A stretch of DNA of 6,294 nucleotides, from contig JAFACY010000021.1 in the NCBI GenBank assembly GCA_023425285.1, positions 1 to 6,294 of the forward strand, read 5' to 3'. The position numbers and the translations under genes are program-made. Source of the stretch: Bacillota bacterium. GTDB taxonomy: Bacteria > Bacillota > Clostridia > Tissierellales > Sedimentibacteraceae. Shown in pieces: positions 1 through 5,534 of the stretch; positions within the stretch are counted from its first letter, which is position 1, and each line of letters opens with the position of its first letter. Below the pieces are notes generated by a model, which made no database searches, was not told where the DNA came from, and saw nothing but the letters and a program-made list of their open reading frames with translations.

Positions 1-548
1 TCCAGCACTCCATTTTTAATTTCATATTGCCGTTTTAAATTTATTTCTCCGGTTATTCTGCCCAGAGGGGCTTCATAAAATGCCGGACCGGTTACGAAAC
101 GGTAAAACATGCCGGCTATGGGTGATCTCCAGTCATACACATACGTTTCATCCGTATCATCTTCACTTAACGAAGAACGCCCTATATATACCTTTTCAAA
201 TTCTTCTTCATCGTTAAATTTAAAATCAATGCGCGCAAAATAAGGAAAATTGATTAATTTCTCCAATGCTGAAATTCTTTTAACAATTGTTTCATGTGCT
301 GAAATTTTCTGTGTAATCGGATTGGTATATTGACTCAGCTCTATAAAATCCTCAAAATTCTGACTTTGCCACAAATTAGATATTGAATGAGTTGAATTAT
401 CCCTCATTTCACGCTTCATAGAAATTATTTCATCCTCATTACCCTCATTATCACGCTTAGCGCTCTCCAGCTCTTTTCGAGCAACAGAAATGGTTTTTTC
501 AAGCCTGCATTTTTCAAATTCCAGATCATATTGATTCTTTTTCCCCAT
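1..548 (-). CDS. helD: HelD-type RNA polymerase-associated ATPase/UvrD-like helicase, N-terminal part
   Basis: Only the first 182 codons are inside the window; the rest, including the Walker A and other helicase motifs, lies beyond position 1. The first ~50 residues are charged and helical, as expected for the N-terminal coiled coil that HelD inserts into RNA polymerase. Residues 121-127 read YIGRSSL and 138-149 read YDWRSPIAGMFY, followed by GP-FYEAP-G-I-GEINLKRQYEIKNG; this run is highly characteristic of HelD proteins (about 700-770 aa in Firmicutes). Family knowledge: HelD is an SF1-like ATPase that releases stalled RNA polymerase from nucleic acid and helps recycle it. The start at 548 is supported by an AGGGGGA Shine-Dalgarno at 554-560. 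It sits 116 nt downstream of capA and has a separate promoter candidate, so it is probably independently transcribed. Family assignment is firm; the exact HelD subclass cannot be set from this part. Confidence 0.87.
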   Translation of the reverse strand, partial: MGKKNQYDLEFEKCRLEKTISVARKELESAKRDNEGNEDEIISMKREMRDNSTHSISNLWQSQNFEDFIELSQYTNPITQKISAHETIVKRISALEKLINFPYFARIDFKFNDEEEFEKVYIGRSSLSEDDTDETYVYDWRSPIAGMFYRFVTGPAFYEAPLGRITGEINLKRQYEIKNGVL

Positions 549-579
549 AGCAATCCCCCTGCTTTATTTAGTAAGCAAA

Positions 580-608
580 AGTATAGCACCGGAAGAATTA
601 AAAAAACA
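580..608 (-). promoter_or_regulatory. Candidate promoter of helD with extended -10
   Basis: The minus strand carries TGCTATACT at 588-580, an extended -10 (TGn plus TATACT), 20 nt before the helD Shine-Dalgarno. At 17-nt spacing the -35 position (608-603) reads TGTTTT, a poor match, which an extended -10 can tolerate. Start of transcription would be near 573. The same TGn-TATACT form occurs before the GNAT gene at 3455-3447. Confidence 0.5.
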
Positions 609-610
609 GA

Positions 611-640
611 CTGTTTATTTTTGCATATATATGGTATAAT
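611..640 (+). promoter_or_regulatory. Promoter-like site on the plus strand, pointing into the 3' end of capA
   Basis: TGGTATAAT at 632-640 is a perfect -10 with the TGn extension; the -35 position (612-617, 17-nt spacer) reads TGTTTA, a weak match. No plus-strand gene follows: transcription from about 647 would run antisense across the end of capA (stop at 665). The 14-mer CTGTTTATTTTTGC at 611-624 also occurs, on the minus strand, just upstream of the TATAAT that serves the VOC gene (6066-6029 region). It could be an antisense promoter, a leftover of a lost divergent gene, or chance in AT-rich DNA. Confidence 0.35.
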
Positions 641-664
641 TAAGTTGCAAGAGTAAATAAATTC

Positions 665-1840
665 TCATCGGCTGATCCCGGTGACAATCCCTATATCGTT
701 AATTTCTATGTTTATTGACATATCCTCCAGAAGTGAATAGATGCGTTCCTTTTCAGATTGCGAGCTTATAAACTTAGTTGTATTGTATGTTTGAAATGCA
801 GGTACAACCTCCACCTCCATAAATTCTTCTGTATCGTCACCATAAAACCGGACGTTTAACAGCATTGTATCTATGTCCTGTCCGTTAAACCAATAGTTTC
901 CTAAACTATATATTATATATTTACCATTATAGTACTCTATACCCTGAAGACAATGCGGATGAGCACCTATTACTACATCCGCGCCTGCATCCAGATAATC
1001 CTTTCCCGTAACAAGCTGTACGTCCTCTAATACATGAGTGAATTCTGTACCCCAGTGAACATAAGCAATAACATAATCTGCATTTTCTTTTGCTTCTTTT
1101 ATTGTCTCGATAAACAGCCCTGTATCGTAGCAATGCAATATGCCGGGAGAATCCTCCGCAGCCTGAGGAGTTACCTTACTTTTCTCAGCTCTTGAAGCAG
1201 CAACATATGCAACCTTCTTTCCGTCTATTTCAAAATATACAGGAGCCATAGCTTCCTCCAGGTTGTTACCTGCACCGCAATAAAGTATATCTGCTCCTTT
1301 TAAGGTTTCCATGGTATCTATAAGGGCTTGCTCCCCGTAATCATACACATGATTGTTGGCAAGAGTTACAATGTCAACACCTAACTCCTTCAAAATATTC
1401 ACCCTTGATGGATGCGCTCTGAATGTATAGGTCTTTCCCAAGGGAGAGCCGCCGGTGCTGTATGTAAATTCGTTGTTTAAGCACATAATATCCGCATCCT
1501 GCATTATCTGTATTAATTCCGGTGAAATACAGTCATAAATTCCATTTTCAACCCTATTGTAATGTCTCATGGTATACCAGTTTTCATCAAAATTAATATC
1601 TCCCGCGAAGGTAAGTGTAAAATCATAGGAATTTAAGTCTTCCTCTGTTTTTGTATTTATCTCTGCATCTTCAATATTTAAGTCAACCTCAATGCTCTCA
1701 TTGGCTTCTGTTTTTTCCTCACAGGCTTCGGCGTCTGTGTCAAGACTTTTCTCACAGGCTCCAAAAATTAAAGTAATTAATAAAGACATCAGCACTAATA
1801 CATACTTACACTTTTCATCGGTTTTTTTATTGTTTTTCAT
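665..1840 (-). CDS. capA: CapA/PgsA-family lipoprotein (metallophosphoesterase fold)
   Basis: 391 aa. Residues 12-28 form a hydrophobic signal segment ending FGA before Cys29, a usable though not ideal lipobox (Phe at -3), so the protein is probably lipid-anchored on the outer face of the membrane. A low-complexity acidic linker (30-72) precedes the PGA_cap domain. Visible domain motifs: AGD (79-81), NNEF (122-125), ANNH (161-164), HWG (262-264), GAHPH (292-296) and SLGN (312-315); the Asp, Asn and His residues match those expected for a calcineurin-like metal site. CapA relatives take part in poly-gamma-glutamate synthesis or other envelope polymer metabolism, but no capB/capC neighbour is visible, so the substrate is unknown. 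The start at 1840 is preceded by AGGGG (1851-1855). It is a separate unit: a strong terminator lies upstream (1929-1966) and a promoter follows it. The gene symbol is a family label only. Confidence 0.85.
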   Translation of the reverse strand: MKNNKKTDEKCKYVLVLMSLLITLIFGACEKSLDTDAEACEEKTEANESIEVDLNIEDAEINTKTEEDLNSYDFTLTFAGDINFDENWYTMRHYNRVENGIYDCISPELIQIMQDADIMCLNNEFTYSTGGSPLGKTYTFRAHPSRVNILKELGVDIVTLANNHVYDYGEQALIDTMETLKGADILYCGAGNNLEEAMAPVYFEIDGKKVAYVAASRAEKSKVTPQAAEDSPGILHCYDTGLFIETIKEAKENADYVIAYVHWGTEFTHVLEDVQLVTGKDYLDAGADVVIGAHPHCLQGIEYYNGKYIIYSLGNYWFNGQDIDTMLLNVRFYGDDTEEFMEVEVVPAFQTYNTTKFISSQSEKERIYSLLEDMSINIEINDIGIVTGISR

Positions 1841-1879
1841 ATCCTATTTTCCCCTAATAATGTTATCGCTTTTTATATC

Positions 1880-1927
1880 AAGGAGATTTCCTTTTCATAT
1901 TATACACCCTTTACCATTATTTTACTA
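1880..1927 (-). promoter_or_regulatory. Candidate capA promoter plus small inverted repeat in the leader
   Basis: A perfect TATAAT (minus strand, 1904-1899) follows a weak -35, TAGTAA (1927-1922), at 17-nt spacing. Transcription would begin near 1892, and the leader starts with an inverted repeat, AAGGA-4 nt-TCCTT (1880-1893). The repeat overlaps the expected start site, so it might be an operator or a short 5' hairpin; that role is inference. Confidence 0.5.
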
Positions 1928-1928
1928 T

Positions 1929-1966
1929 AAAAAAAGCCACCCGGATATTTTATGTATCCCTGCGGC
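1929..1966 (-). terminator. Intrinsic terminator after the histidine phosphatase gene
   Basis: On the minus strand GCCGC..GGATA, a 7-nt loop, then TATCC..GTGGC form a stem of 5 + 5 pairs (one G-U) with a 2 x 2 internal mismatch, followed by seven T residues (1935-1929). It starts 39 nt past the phosphatase stop and separates that operon from capA. Confidence 0.85.
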
Positions 1967-2005
1967 TCTCTAAAATGAGCATTCTCCTGAAAAAAAGATT
2001 TAAAG

Positions 2006-2575
2006 TTATTTTGCAAAGAGATCAAACATTTCAATACTTTGCAGGCATTCCTCGTCAAATGTGAATTTTACAATCCAGGGCATAATTTCTTTAATATTAT
2101 TAAAAGAGTCATACCCAAAAGAGGTATCATAACAATTGATAATCGTACTCAGAGCGGTGCCATGGCTGCCGATTGCAATGCGCTTATTCCTGTATTTGTT
2201 CAAAGTCCATTTCAGAGCATCAATATTCCTGTTCTGCACCTCTCTCAATGTTTCTCCGTCGGTAAGCTTATAATCAAAATCCATCCATTGCCGTTGGCTG
2301 AATGCAGTAAAGTCATCAATCCAAACGCTGTCAATTTTTCTTTCCTTAAAGCCGGAAACAATTACTACCTGATGCCCATATTTATCTGCAAAATCTTTCA
2401 CCGTGTCAACAGAACGTTTATACGGGCTTGACAGAACCGCATCGATATTTTTATCTTTCAGAAAATCCGTAACAAGCATTCTGTCAGTCATACCTTTCTC
2501 GGTAAGTTCCCTCAGCTCGTCGTCATGATTCATATAATTTGGTTCCGCATGTCTTACGAAATAAACCTCAGTCAT
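2006..2575 (-). CDS. Histidine phosphatase superfamily protein (phosphoglycerate mutase-like)
   Basis: 189 aa, a normal length for a single-domain branch-1 histidine phosphatase. The N-terminus carries the catalytic RHAE motif (Arg8, His9), the phosphate-binding region SSPYKRSVDT (Arg54), an acidic residue at Glu78 in the FKERK segment in the usual proton-donor place, and the second histidine in GSHGT (His138). These are the residues needed for transfer through a phosphohistidine, so the enzyme looks active. Members act on many small phosphoesters or phosphoproteins; the sequence does not tell which. The start at 2575 has a close, strong GAGGTGA Shine-Dalgarno (2579-2585). It lies 56 nt after the YoaP-like GNAT gene on the same strand with no terminator between them, and a terminator follows it, so the two probably form one operon. 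Confidence 0.88.
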   Translation of the reverse strand: MTEVYFVRHAEPNYMNHDDELRELTEKGMTDRMLVTDFLKDKNIDAVLSSPYKRSVDTVKDFADKYGHQVVIVSGFKERKIDSVWIDDFTAFSQRQWMDFDYKLTDGETLREVQNRNIDALKWTLNKYRNKRIAIGSHGTALSTIINCYDTSFGYDSFNNIKEIMPWIVKFTFDEECLQSIEMFDLFAK

Positions 2576-2631
2576 TTTTCACCTCATATAAATAATTTAA
2601 ATTATGTGTCCGCACCTGATTATGGTTAAAT

Positions 2632-3378
2632 CTATATACCAACCATCTTTTTAAGTAATCCCACGTTAAGAAGATGTACCGTTTGAAATTGTCCGTTAAA
2701 AAATACCGCCCAGTTATTAAAAACACATGGTAAGTTCTTCGCCTTTTCAAGATTATCAACGGCAATTAAGTTGACGGGGATATTACTGTTTTGACAATGG
2801 GTCTTAATTTGTTGTATACAATCGGGAATGCAAGGACATTGCATTCCATAATAAATTGTCAAATCTTTGCTTTCTATGGATTGCTTTTTTACTGATTTTG
2901 CAAAAGCAGGCCTGTTTTTATCAAAAGCCAAAGCAAGAAGCTCATATTCACCAATATCATCTACAGCTTCAAACCCAAACTTCTGCATAAACTTCTTTTC
3001 TGATAAAAAAGGTTTTTTCTTTTTTGAAGTTAGTATACAAATACCTGATTTCCCTTGTTTTTTAGCATCCTCGATACAGTAGCTTAGCAATTGCTTTGCA
3101 TATCCCTTGCCCTTAAAGGCTCCGGATACCCAGAGACAATAGATATAAATATAGTTATCACCGGTCACAGGAACCCAAGCTATTTCCAAAGGTGCATATT
3201 CTATAAAAACTTTTCCCCTTTCGTCAAGCTTTCTGAAAACATGACCTTGTGGTATCTGTTCCTTGAGCCACTGTTTTTTTATACCGACACCTTGCTGATG
3301 CTTTTTGTCAGAGATAGCACAACAAAGATGTTCTTCATCAATGTTTTCAAGCATTATATTCTTAAACTCTTCAGCCAT
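2632..3378 (-). CDS. GNAT N-acetyltransferase with C-terminal YoaP-like domain
   Basis: 248 aa, close to Bacillus YoaP (about 250 aa as I recall it). The N-terminal half is a GNAT fold: beta strands around 58-84, the acetyl-CoA pyrophosphate loop FKGKGYA at 88-94, and a KKFMQKFGFEAVD segment at 128-140, typical of the last GNAT strand region. From about 172 a second domain starts with IYYGMQCPCIPDC; its Cys181, Cys183 and Cys187 sit where YoaP-type C-terminal domains have a thioredoxin-like start, and it ends with a FNG-FQTVHLL strand pair. The acyl acceptor is unknown. The start is well supported by AGGAGG (3389-3394) 10 nt before the ATG, and an extended -10 lies about 70 nt upstream. It is the first gene of the probable operon with the histidine phosphatase. 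GNAT call is firm; the YoaP relation is from remembered family pattern. Confidence 0.82.
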   Translation of the reverse strand: MAEEFKNIMLENIDEEHLCCAISDKKHQQGVGIKKQWLKEQIPQGHVFRKLDERGKVFIEYAPLEIAWVPVTGDNYIYIYCLWVSGAFKGKGYAKQLLSYCIEDAKKQGKSGICILTSKKKKPFLSEKKFMQKFGFEAVDDIGEYELLALAFDKNRPAFAKSVKKQSIESKDLTIYYGMQCPCIPDCIQQIKTHCQNSNIPVNLIAVDNLEKAKNLPCVFNNWAVFFNGQFQTVHLLNVGLLKKMVGI

Positions 3379-3446
3379 TGTTGTTTCGCCTCCTGTTCTA
3401 TAAATAACTTAATATTCAATAAGATATTTAGCATATATTATTTCTA

Positions 3447-3455
3447 AGTATAACA
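3447..3455 (-). promoter_or_regulatory. Extended -10 promoter element of the GNAT-phosphatase operon
   Basis: TGTTATACT on the minus strand is an extended -10 (TGn plus TATACT), 52 nt upstream of the AGGAGG site. The -35 position is poor (GCCTGT at 17-nt spacing). A less likely alternative is TTGTTA followed 17 nt later by AATAAT, overlapping the same region. Confidence 0.5.
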
Positions 3456-3535
3456 TAAATAACAAAGAAACAGGCCAAAGTAGATACAATCTTTTAGCAC
3501 ATAAATTTCCCGCTCATTTATAAAATAAAAGCATT

Positions 3536-3551
3536 CATTATAAACATAATG
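3536..3551. repeat. Small perfect inverted repeat in the gap after the 69-aa ORF
   Basis: CATTAT, four bases, ATAATG: 6-bp perfect arms, extendable by one further A-T pair. It lies in the 3456-3611 gap. There is no T tract after it on the minus strand, so it is not a typical terminator; it may be a weak binding site or chance. The rest of this gap shows nothing else that I can support. Confidence 0.3.
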
Positions 3552-3611
3552 AGAAGCTTATATAACTCCTTCAAAAATGCAAAATATTGGCTTTAATTTT
3601 TTGCTCCTGTT

Positions 3612-3821
3612 TTATAGTTCGATAATTTCAAAAGATCGTCCTTTTAGTTCAGGATACTTTTCTTCGAGTTCAAGTATAAACATAGTTTTATTATACTTCT
3701 CATCAACTTGAAAAACATTCTCGTAATATCCATTTAAGGCCATAAGCCCAGCGTCATTATGCACTCTCCAAGTTTCAGGATTAATAATTCTTTCTCTTGC
3801 AATTAACCTAATCTTTTTCAT
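3612..3821 (-). CDS. Unrecognised small protein (69 aa)
   Basis: I do not recognise this protein. It is 69 aa, soluble-looking, begins with a basic stretch (MKKIRLIARER) and ends in an acidic, aliphatic stretch (GRSFEIIEL); there is no signal peptide, membrane segment or Cys/His cluster. It looks like a real gene because a strong AGGAGGGG Shine-Dalgarno (3828-3835) lies 6 nt before the ATG, and because composition is protein-like throughout. Its start overlaps the end of the truncated RhuM reading frame by 14 nt, so it may be translationally coupled to it and driven by the promoter at 4178-4206. No clear terminator follows. The Shine-Dalgarno probably belonged to this gene before the RhuM gene was cut against it. 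It may come from a mobile element, which is inference from its neighbours only. Confidence 0.6.
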   Translation of the reverse strand: MKKIRLIARERIINPETWRVHNDAGLMALNGYYENVFQVDEKYNKTMFILELEEKYPELKGRSFEIIEL

Positions 3822-4149
3822 GTTTATCCCCTCCTAAAGGATTTCTGAACTGTGTGCCTCGCAAGGATTTTACACGATAGCCTACTGAAATAATTACATC
3901 TAAATTATAATATTCTACTTGATATGTTTTACCGTCAGCTGCAGTTGTTGCAAAATTTGCAACAACTGAATTACGTGTCAGTTCACCTTCATTAAATATG
4001 TTTTTTATGTGACGAGAGATAGTAGACTTATCACGCTGAAATAATTCCGCCATTTTGTCAATGGAGAGCCAAACAGTATCATTTTCAAAAGTAGTTTCTA
4101 TTTTTGTTAAACCATCTTCAGTCTGGTACATTATTATTTCAGAGTTCAT
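3808..4149 (-). pseudogene. RhuM-family protein, truncated to its N-terminal part
   Basis: The 113-residue product begins like a RhuM (Virulence_RhuM) protein: EIIMYQTEDG near the N-terminus, the helix-turn-helix-like segment VWLSIDKMAELFQRDKSTIS at 26-45 with RHIKNIF after it, then GKTYQVEYYNLDVIISVGYR at 73-92 and RGTQFR at 97-102. Full-length relatives run to more than 300 residues and continue with an IWAT-type segment; here the match stops dead after QFR (about 3844) and eleven unrelated residues follow, encoded by the leader and start of the next gene. No other frame resumes the family sequence, so this is a deletion or recombination end, not a frameshift. The frame can also start at GTG 4155; ATG 4149 is preferred because AAGG lies 9 nt before it. 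RhuM genes often travel with islands and prophages; their biochemical role is poorly known. The intact DNA-binding half might still be made. Confidence 0.82.
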
Positions 4150-4177
4150 ATACACACGCCTTACACGTTTTTCCTTT

Positions 4178-4206
4178 ATTATACATGATTCATCAAAATA
4201 TTTCCA
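4178..4206 (-). promoter_or_regulatory. Promoter of the truncated RhuM gene
   Basis: Minus strand TGGAAA (4206-4201), 17-nt spacer, TATAAT (4183-4178): a good sigma-A-like match, giving a start near 4171 and a leader of about 20 nt before ATG 4149. It begins right beside the stop codon (4207-4209) that ends the upstream fragment, so the RhuM 5' end with its promoter looks intact. Confidence 0.6.
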
Positions 4207-4422
4207 TTATGTTACTTTTTTGTTAGATCTATATTCTTCTGCCTTTTCAGCTATTTTACCAACAGGAATTTTTCCATCACCCTCGCCAAACTCCACATTT
4301 ACGTTGATATGTGTATCTGCTTTTTTGTGGGAAAGAAGTACAACCATTTCCACATGCACTGTTGCTGTGATTCTGATGACCGTCGAGCCTAGTACCCCCT
4401 TGGCGTCAGGGTATATTTTCAA
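4207..4422 (-). pseudogene. Fragment resembling the tail of clostridial RlmD/RumA-annotated proteins
   Basis: From about residue 20 the 71-codon frame reads ATVHVEMVVLLSHKK, then an INVNVEFGEG segment and IPVGKIAEKAEEY, ending NKKVT. This closely resembles, from memory, a segment present in many clostridial proteins annotated as 23S rRNA (uracil-C5)-methyltransferase RlmD/RumA or as stand-alone small proteins; in those the text continues with a YK-I-EY segment and about 60 more residues. Here a stop follows the KKVT codons and the downstream DNA is unrelated, so the 3' part is missing. At the other end the reading has no ATG: the only start is TTG 4422, 15 nt after a GGAG, too far for normal use. 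I treat it as a remnant without catalytic capacity. A possible promoter and AAAGGAG site remain upstream (4438-4481). The identity needs a database search; the decayed state is clear if the identity is right. Confidence 0.5.
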
Positions 4423-4437
4423 TAATTTCGACGCTCA

Positions 4438-4481
4438 CTCCTTTTTTTAATAGAATATTTGTACTAATTCTACCATGGCAA
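4438..4481 (-). promoter_or_regulatory. Possible promoter and Shine-Dalgarno ahead of the RlmD-like fragment
   Basis: Minus strand TTGCCA (4481-4476), 18-nt spacer, TATTCT (4457-4452), then AAAGGAG (4444-4438). No good start codon follows at normal distance: a GTG overlapping the GGAG opens only ten codons in another frame before a TGA at 4408-4406. The signal set looks like the leader of a gene whose start has been lost or altered. Confidence 0.35.
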
Positions 4482-4514
4482 CTCTTATTTTTCGATGTTT
4501 AATTTAGTAAAAAT

Positions 4515-4572
4515 AAAAGCTGCCAACAATAAAACCCTCAGTGTGCTGAGGATTTTATTCTTAGCAGTTTTT
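4515..4572. terminator. 58-nt near-perfect inverted repeat, probable two-way terminator
   Basis: Two 27-nt arms (4515-4541 and 4546-4572) flank a TGTG loop. The inner stem CCTCAG/CTGAGG is perfect, continues through AATAAAA/TTTTATT, and an outer block AAAAGCTGCCAA/TTAGCAGTTTTT pairs except for one position, with one G-U, on either strand. On the minus strand the arm ends GCAGCTTTT and runs into ATTTTT, a fair U tract, so it can end transcription of the CPBP gene, whose stop is 86 nt away. A T run also follows on the plus strand. The size and symmetry are larger than most terminators, so a small repeat element is an alternative. Confidence 0.65.
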
Positions 4573-4573
4573 C

Positions 4574-4605
4574 AACAGAAATATATATATATATATGTTC
4601 CTGTT
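4574..4605. repeat. AT-rich palindrome with an (AT)8 core
   Basis: Arms 4574-4589 and 4590-4605 are reverse complements at 14 of 16 positions without a spacer: AACAG-AA at one end, TT-CTGTT at the other, and an AT dinucleotide run (4581-4596) in the middle. It begins one base from the 58-nt inverted repeat. It has no T tract of its own. It may be a cruciform-prone or slippage-prone site, or part of a compound 3' structure of the CPBP transcript. Confidence 0.6.
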
Positions 4606-4658
4606 TATTATTTCTCCTTACAAATTGAAATTTATCTAGCTAATGGTACAAAGACATA

Positions 4659-5441
4659 CTATGCTTCTGTGTGACTCTTTTTCAAATGCAGAATAATGGA
4701 ACTGACGATTGCTGGAATAAGCATAAAAGACAGGAATCTTACAAGAAAAAAGTTCCCATCTACTTCAATAAGCTGCCGCATGGGGCTTATCAATTGTGTA
4801 ATCGTCATTATTGCTGCATGAAATCCCATCGAAAACCAGATATCACCGCTCAACATCCGAAAATACCCTAATAGAAATCCAAATCCGGGAATGAAGAGCA
4901 ATTGGTCGGTTGAATAGAGCGAGCCTACAAAAAAGGCAAACAAAGTAAATAGGACAGTCTGTGCCAGAAGCGCTGCCCAAGGCGAAAAAGATGCTTCCAG
5001 ACGAGAATAGAGATAACCTCTTACAATTTCTTCAGGGAAAGCCTCCATGAAAAATACGGCAACGAGCAGGGTGAAGAAACTCACTATCAAAGCGCTTGAT
5101 GCCGTCTGCTGAATTATCACAGTTTGCCCCGCTGCTATAAGAACACACATGCTTATTGCAGCAGGGATTATCCAACACAGAAACCCGAAACTAAGATTTT
5201 TCAAATTGCCGGGGATTGTTCTTCTCCATGAGAAATCGTTTTTCCCCCTCTCCATGTGAAGCATAGTGATAATCAGCACACAGATTAATATAGAGAGAAA
5301 GAGACCGGCGGCAATGTGCCAAAGTACATTACCCGCAAACTTCTGACCATCAAAAATTAATAGCGTTAATCGCCATATTACAATTGATAAGACAAAAAGA
5401 ATGATAACATTTCCAATCATTTTCGCTTTTTCAGTTTTCAT
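4659..5441 (-). CDS. CPBP (Abi/CAAX protease-type) family membrane protein with degenerate motifs
   Basis: 260 aa from the chosen start, very hydrophobic, with about six to eight membrane segments. In the numbering from the upstream ATG (5459), the CPBP first motif is present as PEEIVRG (Glu143, Glu144, Arg147). The second motif (FxxxH) should fall in FTLFAFF at 171-177 but has no histidine, and the third (HxxxN/D) reads HAAIM at 214-218, keeping only the histidine. Family members are membrane-embedded glutamate-type proteases, linked to bacteriocin self-immunity or surface signalling; with these losses this one may be inactive or scaffold-like. Start choice: ATG 5459 overlaps the only strong Shine-Dalgarno, GGAGGG (5452-5457), which sits 10 nt before ATG 5441, so 5441 is preferred. 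No clear own promoter is seen; it lies 107 nt after the VOC gene and may be read through from it. Confidence 0.8.
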   Translation of the reverse strand: MKTEKAKMIGNVIILFVLSIVIWRLTLLIFDGQKFAGNVLWHIAAGLFLSILICVLIITMLHMERGKNDFSWRRTIPGNLKNLSFGFLCWIIPAAISMCVLIAAGQTVIIQQTASSALIVSFFTLLVAVFFMEAFPEEIVRGYLYSRLEASFSPWAALLAQTVLFTLFAFFVGSLYSTDQLLFIPGFGFLLGYFRMLSGDIWFSMGFHAAIMTITQLISPMRQLIEVDGNFFLVRFLSFMLIPAIVSSIILHLKKSHTEA

Positions 5442-5451
5442 AATTCCACAT

Positions 5452-5457
5452 CCCTCC
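5452..5457 (-). promoter_or_regulatory. Ribosome binding site that decides the CPBP start
   Basis: GGAGGG on the minus strand, 10 nt before ATG 5441. Its first G belongs to the earlier in-frame ATG at 5459, which itself has only a weak AGG upstream; this makes 5441 the likely start and shortens the protein by six residues. Confidence 0.7.
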
Positions 5458-5534
5458 ATTTCAGCCTAATATATCGAAAGCCAGTGACAAATCCCTATAT
5501 CTTCGTGTTTTATAATCCATAGTTCAAATCCGCC

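Noticed and set aside
602..616. AAACAG-CTGTTT palindrome followed by Ts on the minus strand, as a terminator of capA.
   Set aside because: The arms are separated by one base, so at most a 5-bp AU-rich stem with a 3-nt loop can form. It also overlaps the likely -35 region of helD. Too weak to list.
1027..1490. The NNEF motif of CapA as a missing catalytic residue (many members have NLE).
   Set aside because: As I recall, NNEF-type variants are common in clostridial CapA proteins, and the other site residues (AGD, NNH, GAHPH) are present, so this is normal variation.
2039..2431. A 130-codon open frame on the plus strand.
   Set aside because: It lies wholly antisense to the histidine phosphatase, which has all catalytic motifs. 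The plus frame has no ribosome binding site or recognisable domain. The other plus-strand open frames (around 1692-1973, 2867-3447, 4055-4450, 4671-4871) were rejected on the same grounds.
2568..2765. A 65-codon minus-strand frame between the GNAT and phosphatase genes.
   Set aside because: It overlaps the end of the GNAT gene in another frame, lacks a ribosome binding site and shows no domain; most of it is a shadow of the GNAT coding sequence.
3575..3606. GCAAAA/TTTTGC arms after the 69-aa ORF as an intrinsic terminator.
   Set aside because: Only 6-bp AT-rich arms with a 14-nt spacer and little GC content; the hairpin would be unstable.
4581..4596. The (AT)8 run as a phase-variation tract.
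   Set aside because: It is in a gap, 62 nt after the CPBP stop on the coding strand and not between promoter elements or within a frame, so length change would not switch any visible gene.
3612..5441. A phage-defence island made of RhuM, the 69-aa ORF and the Abi/CPBP-type protein.
   Set aside because: RhuM is truncated, the CPBP name 'Abi' is not evidence of anti-phage activity, the CPBP gene is separated by a terminator-like repeat and a gene remnant, and no defence nuclease, ATPase or toxin domain is present.
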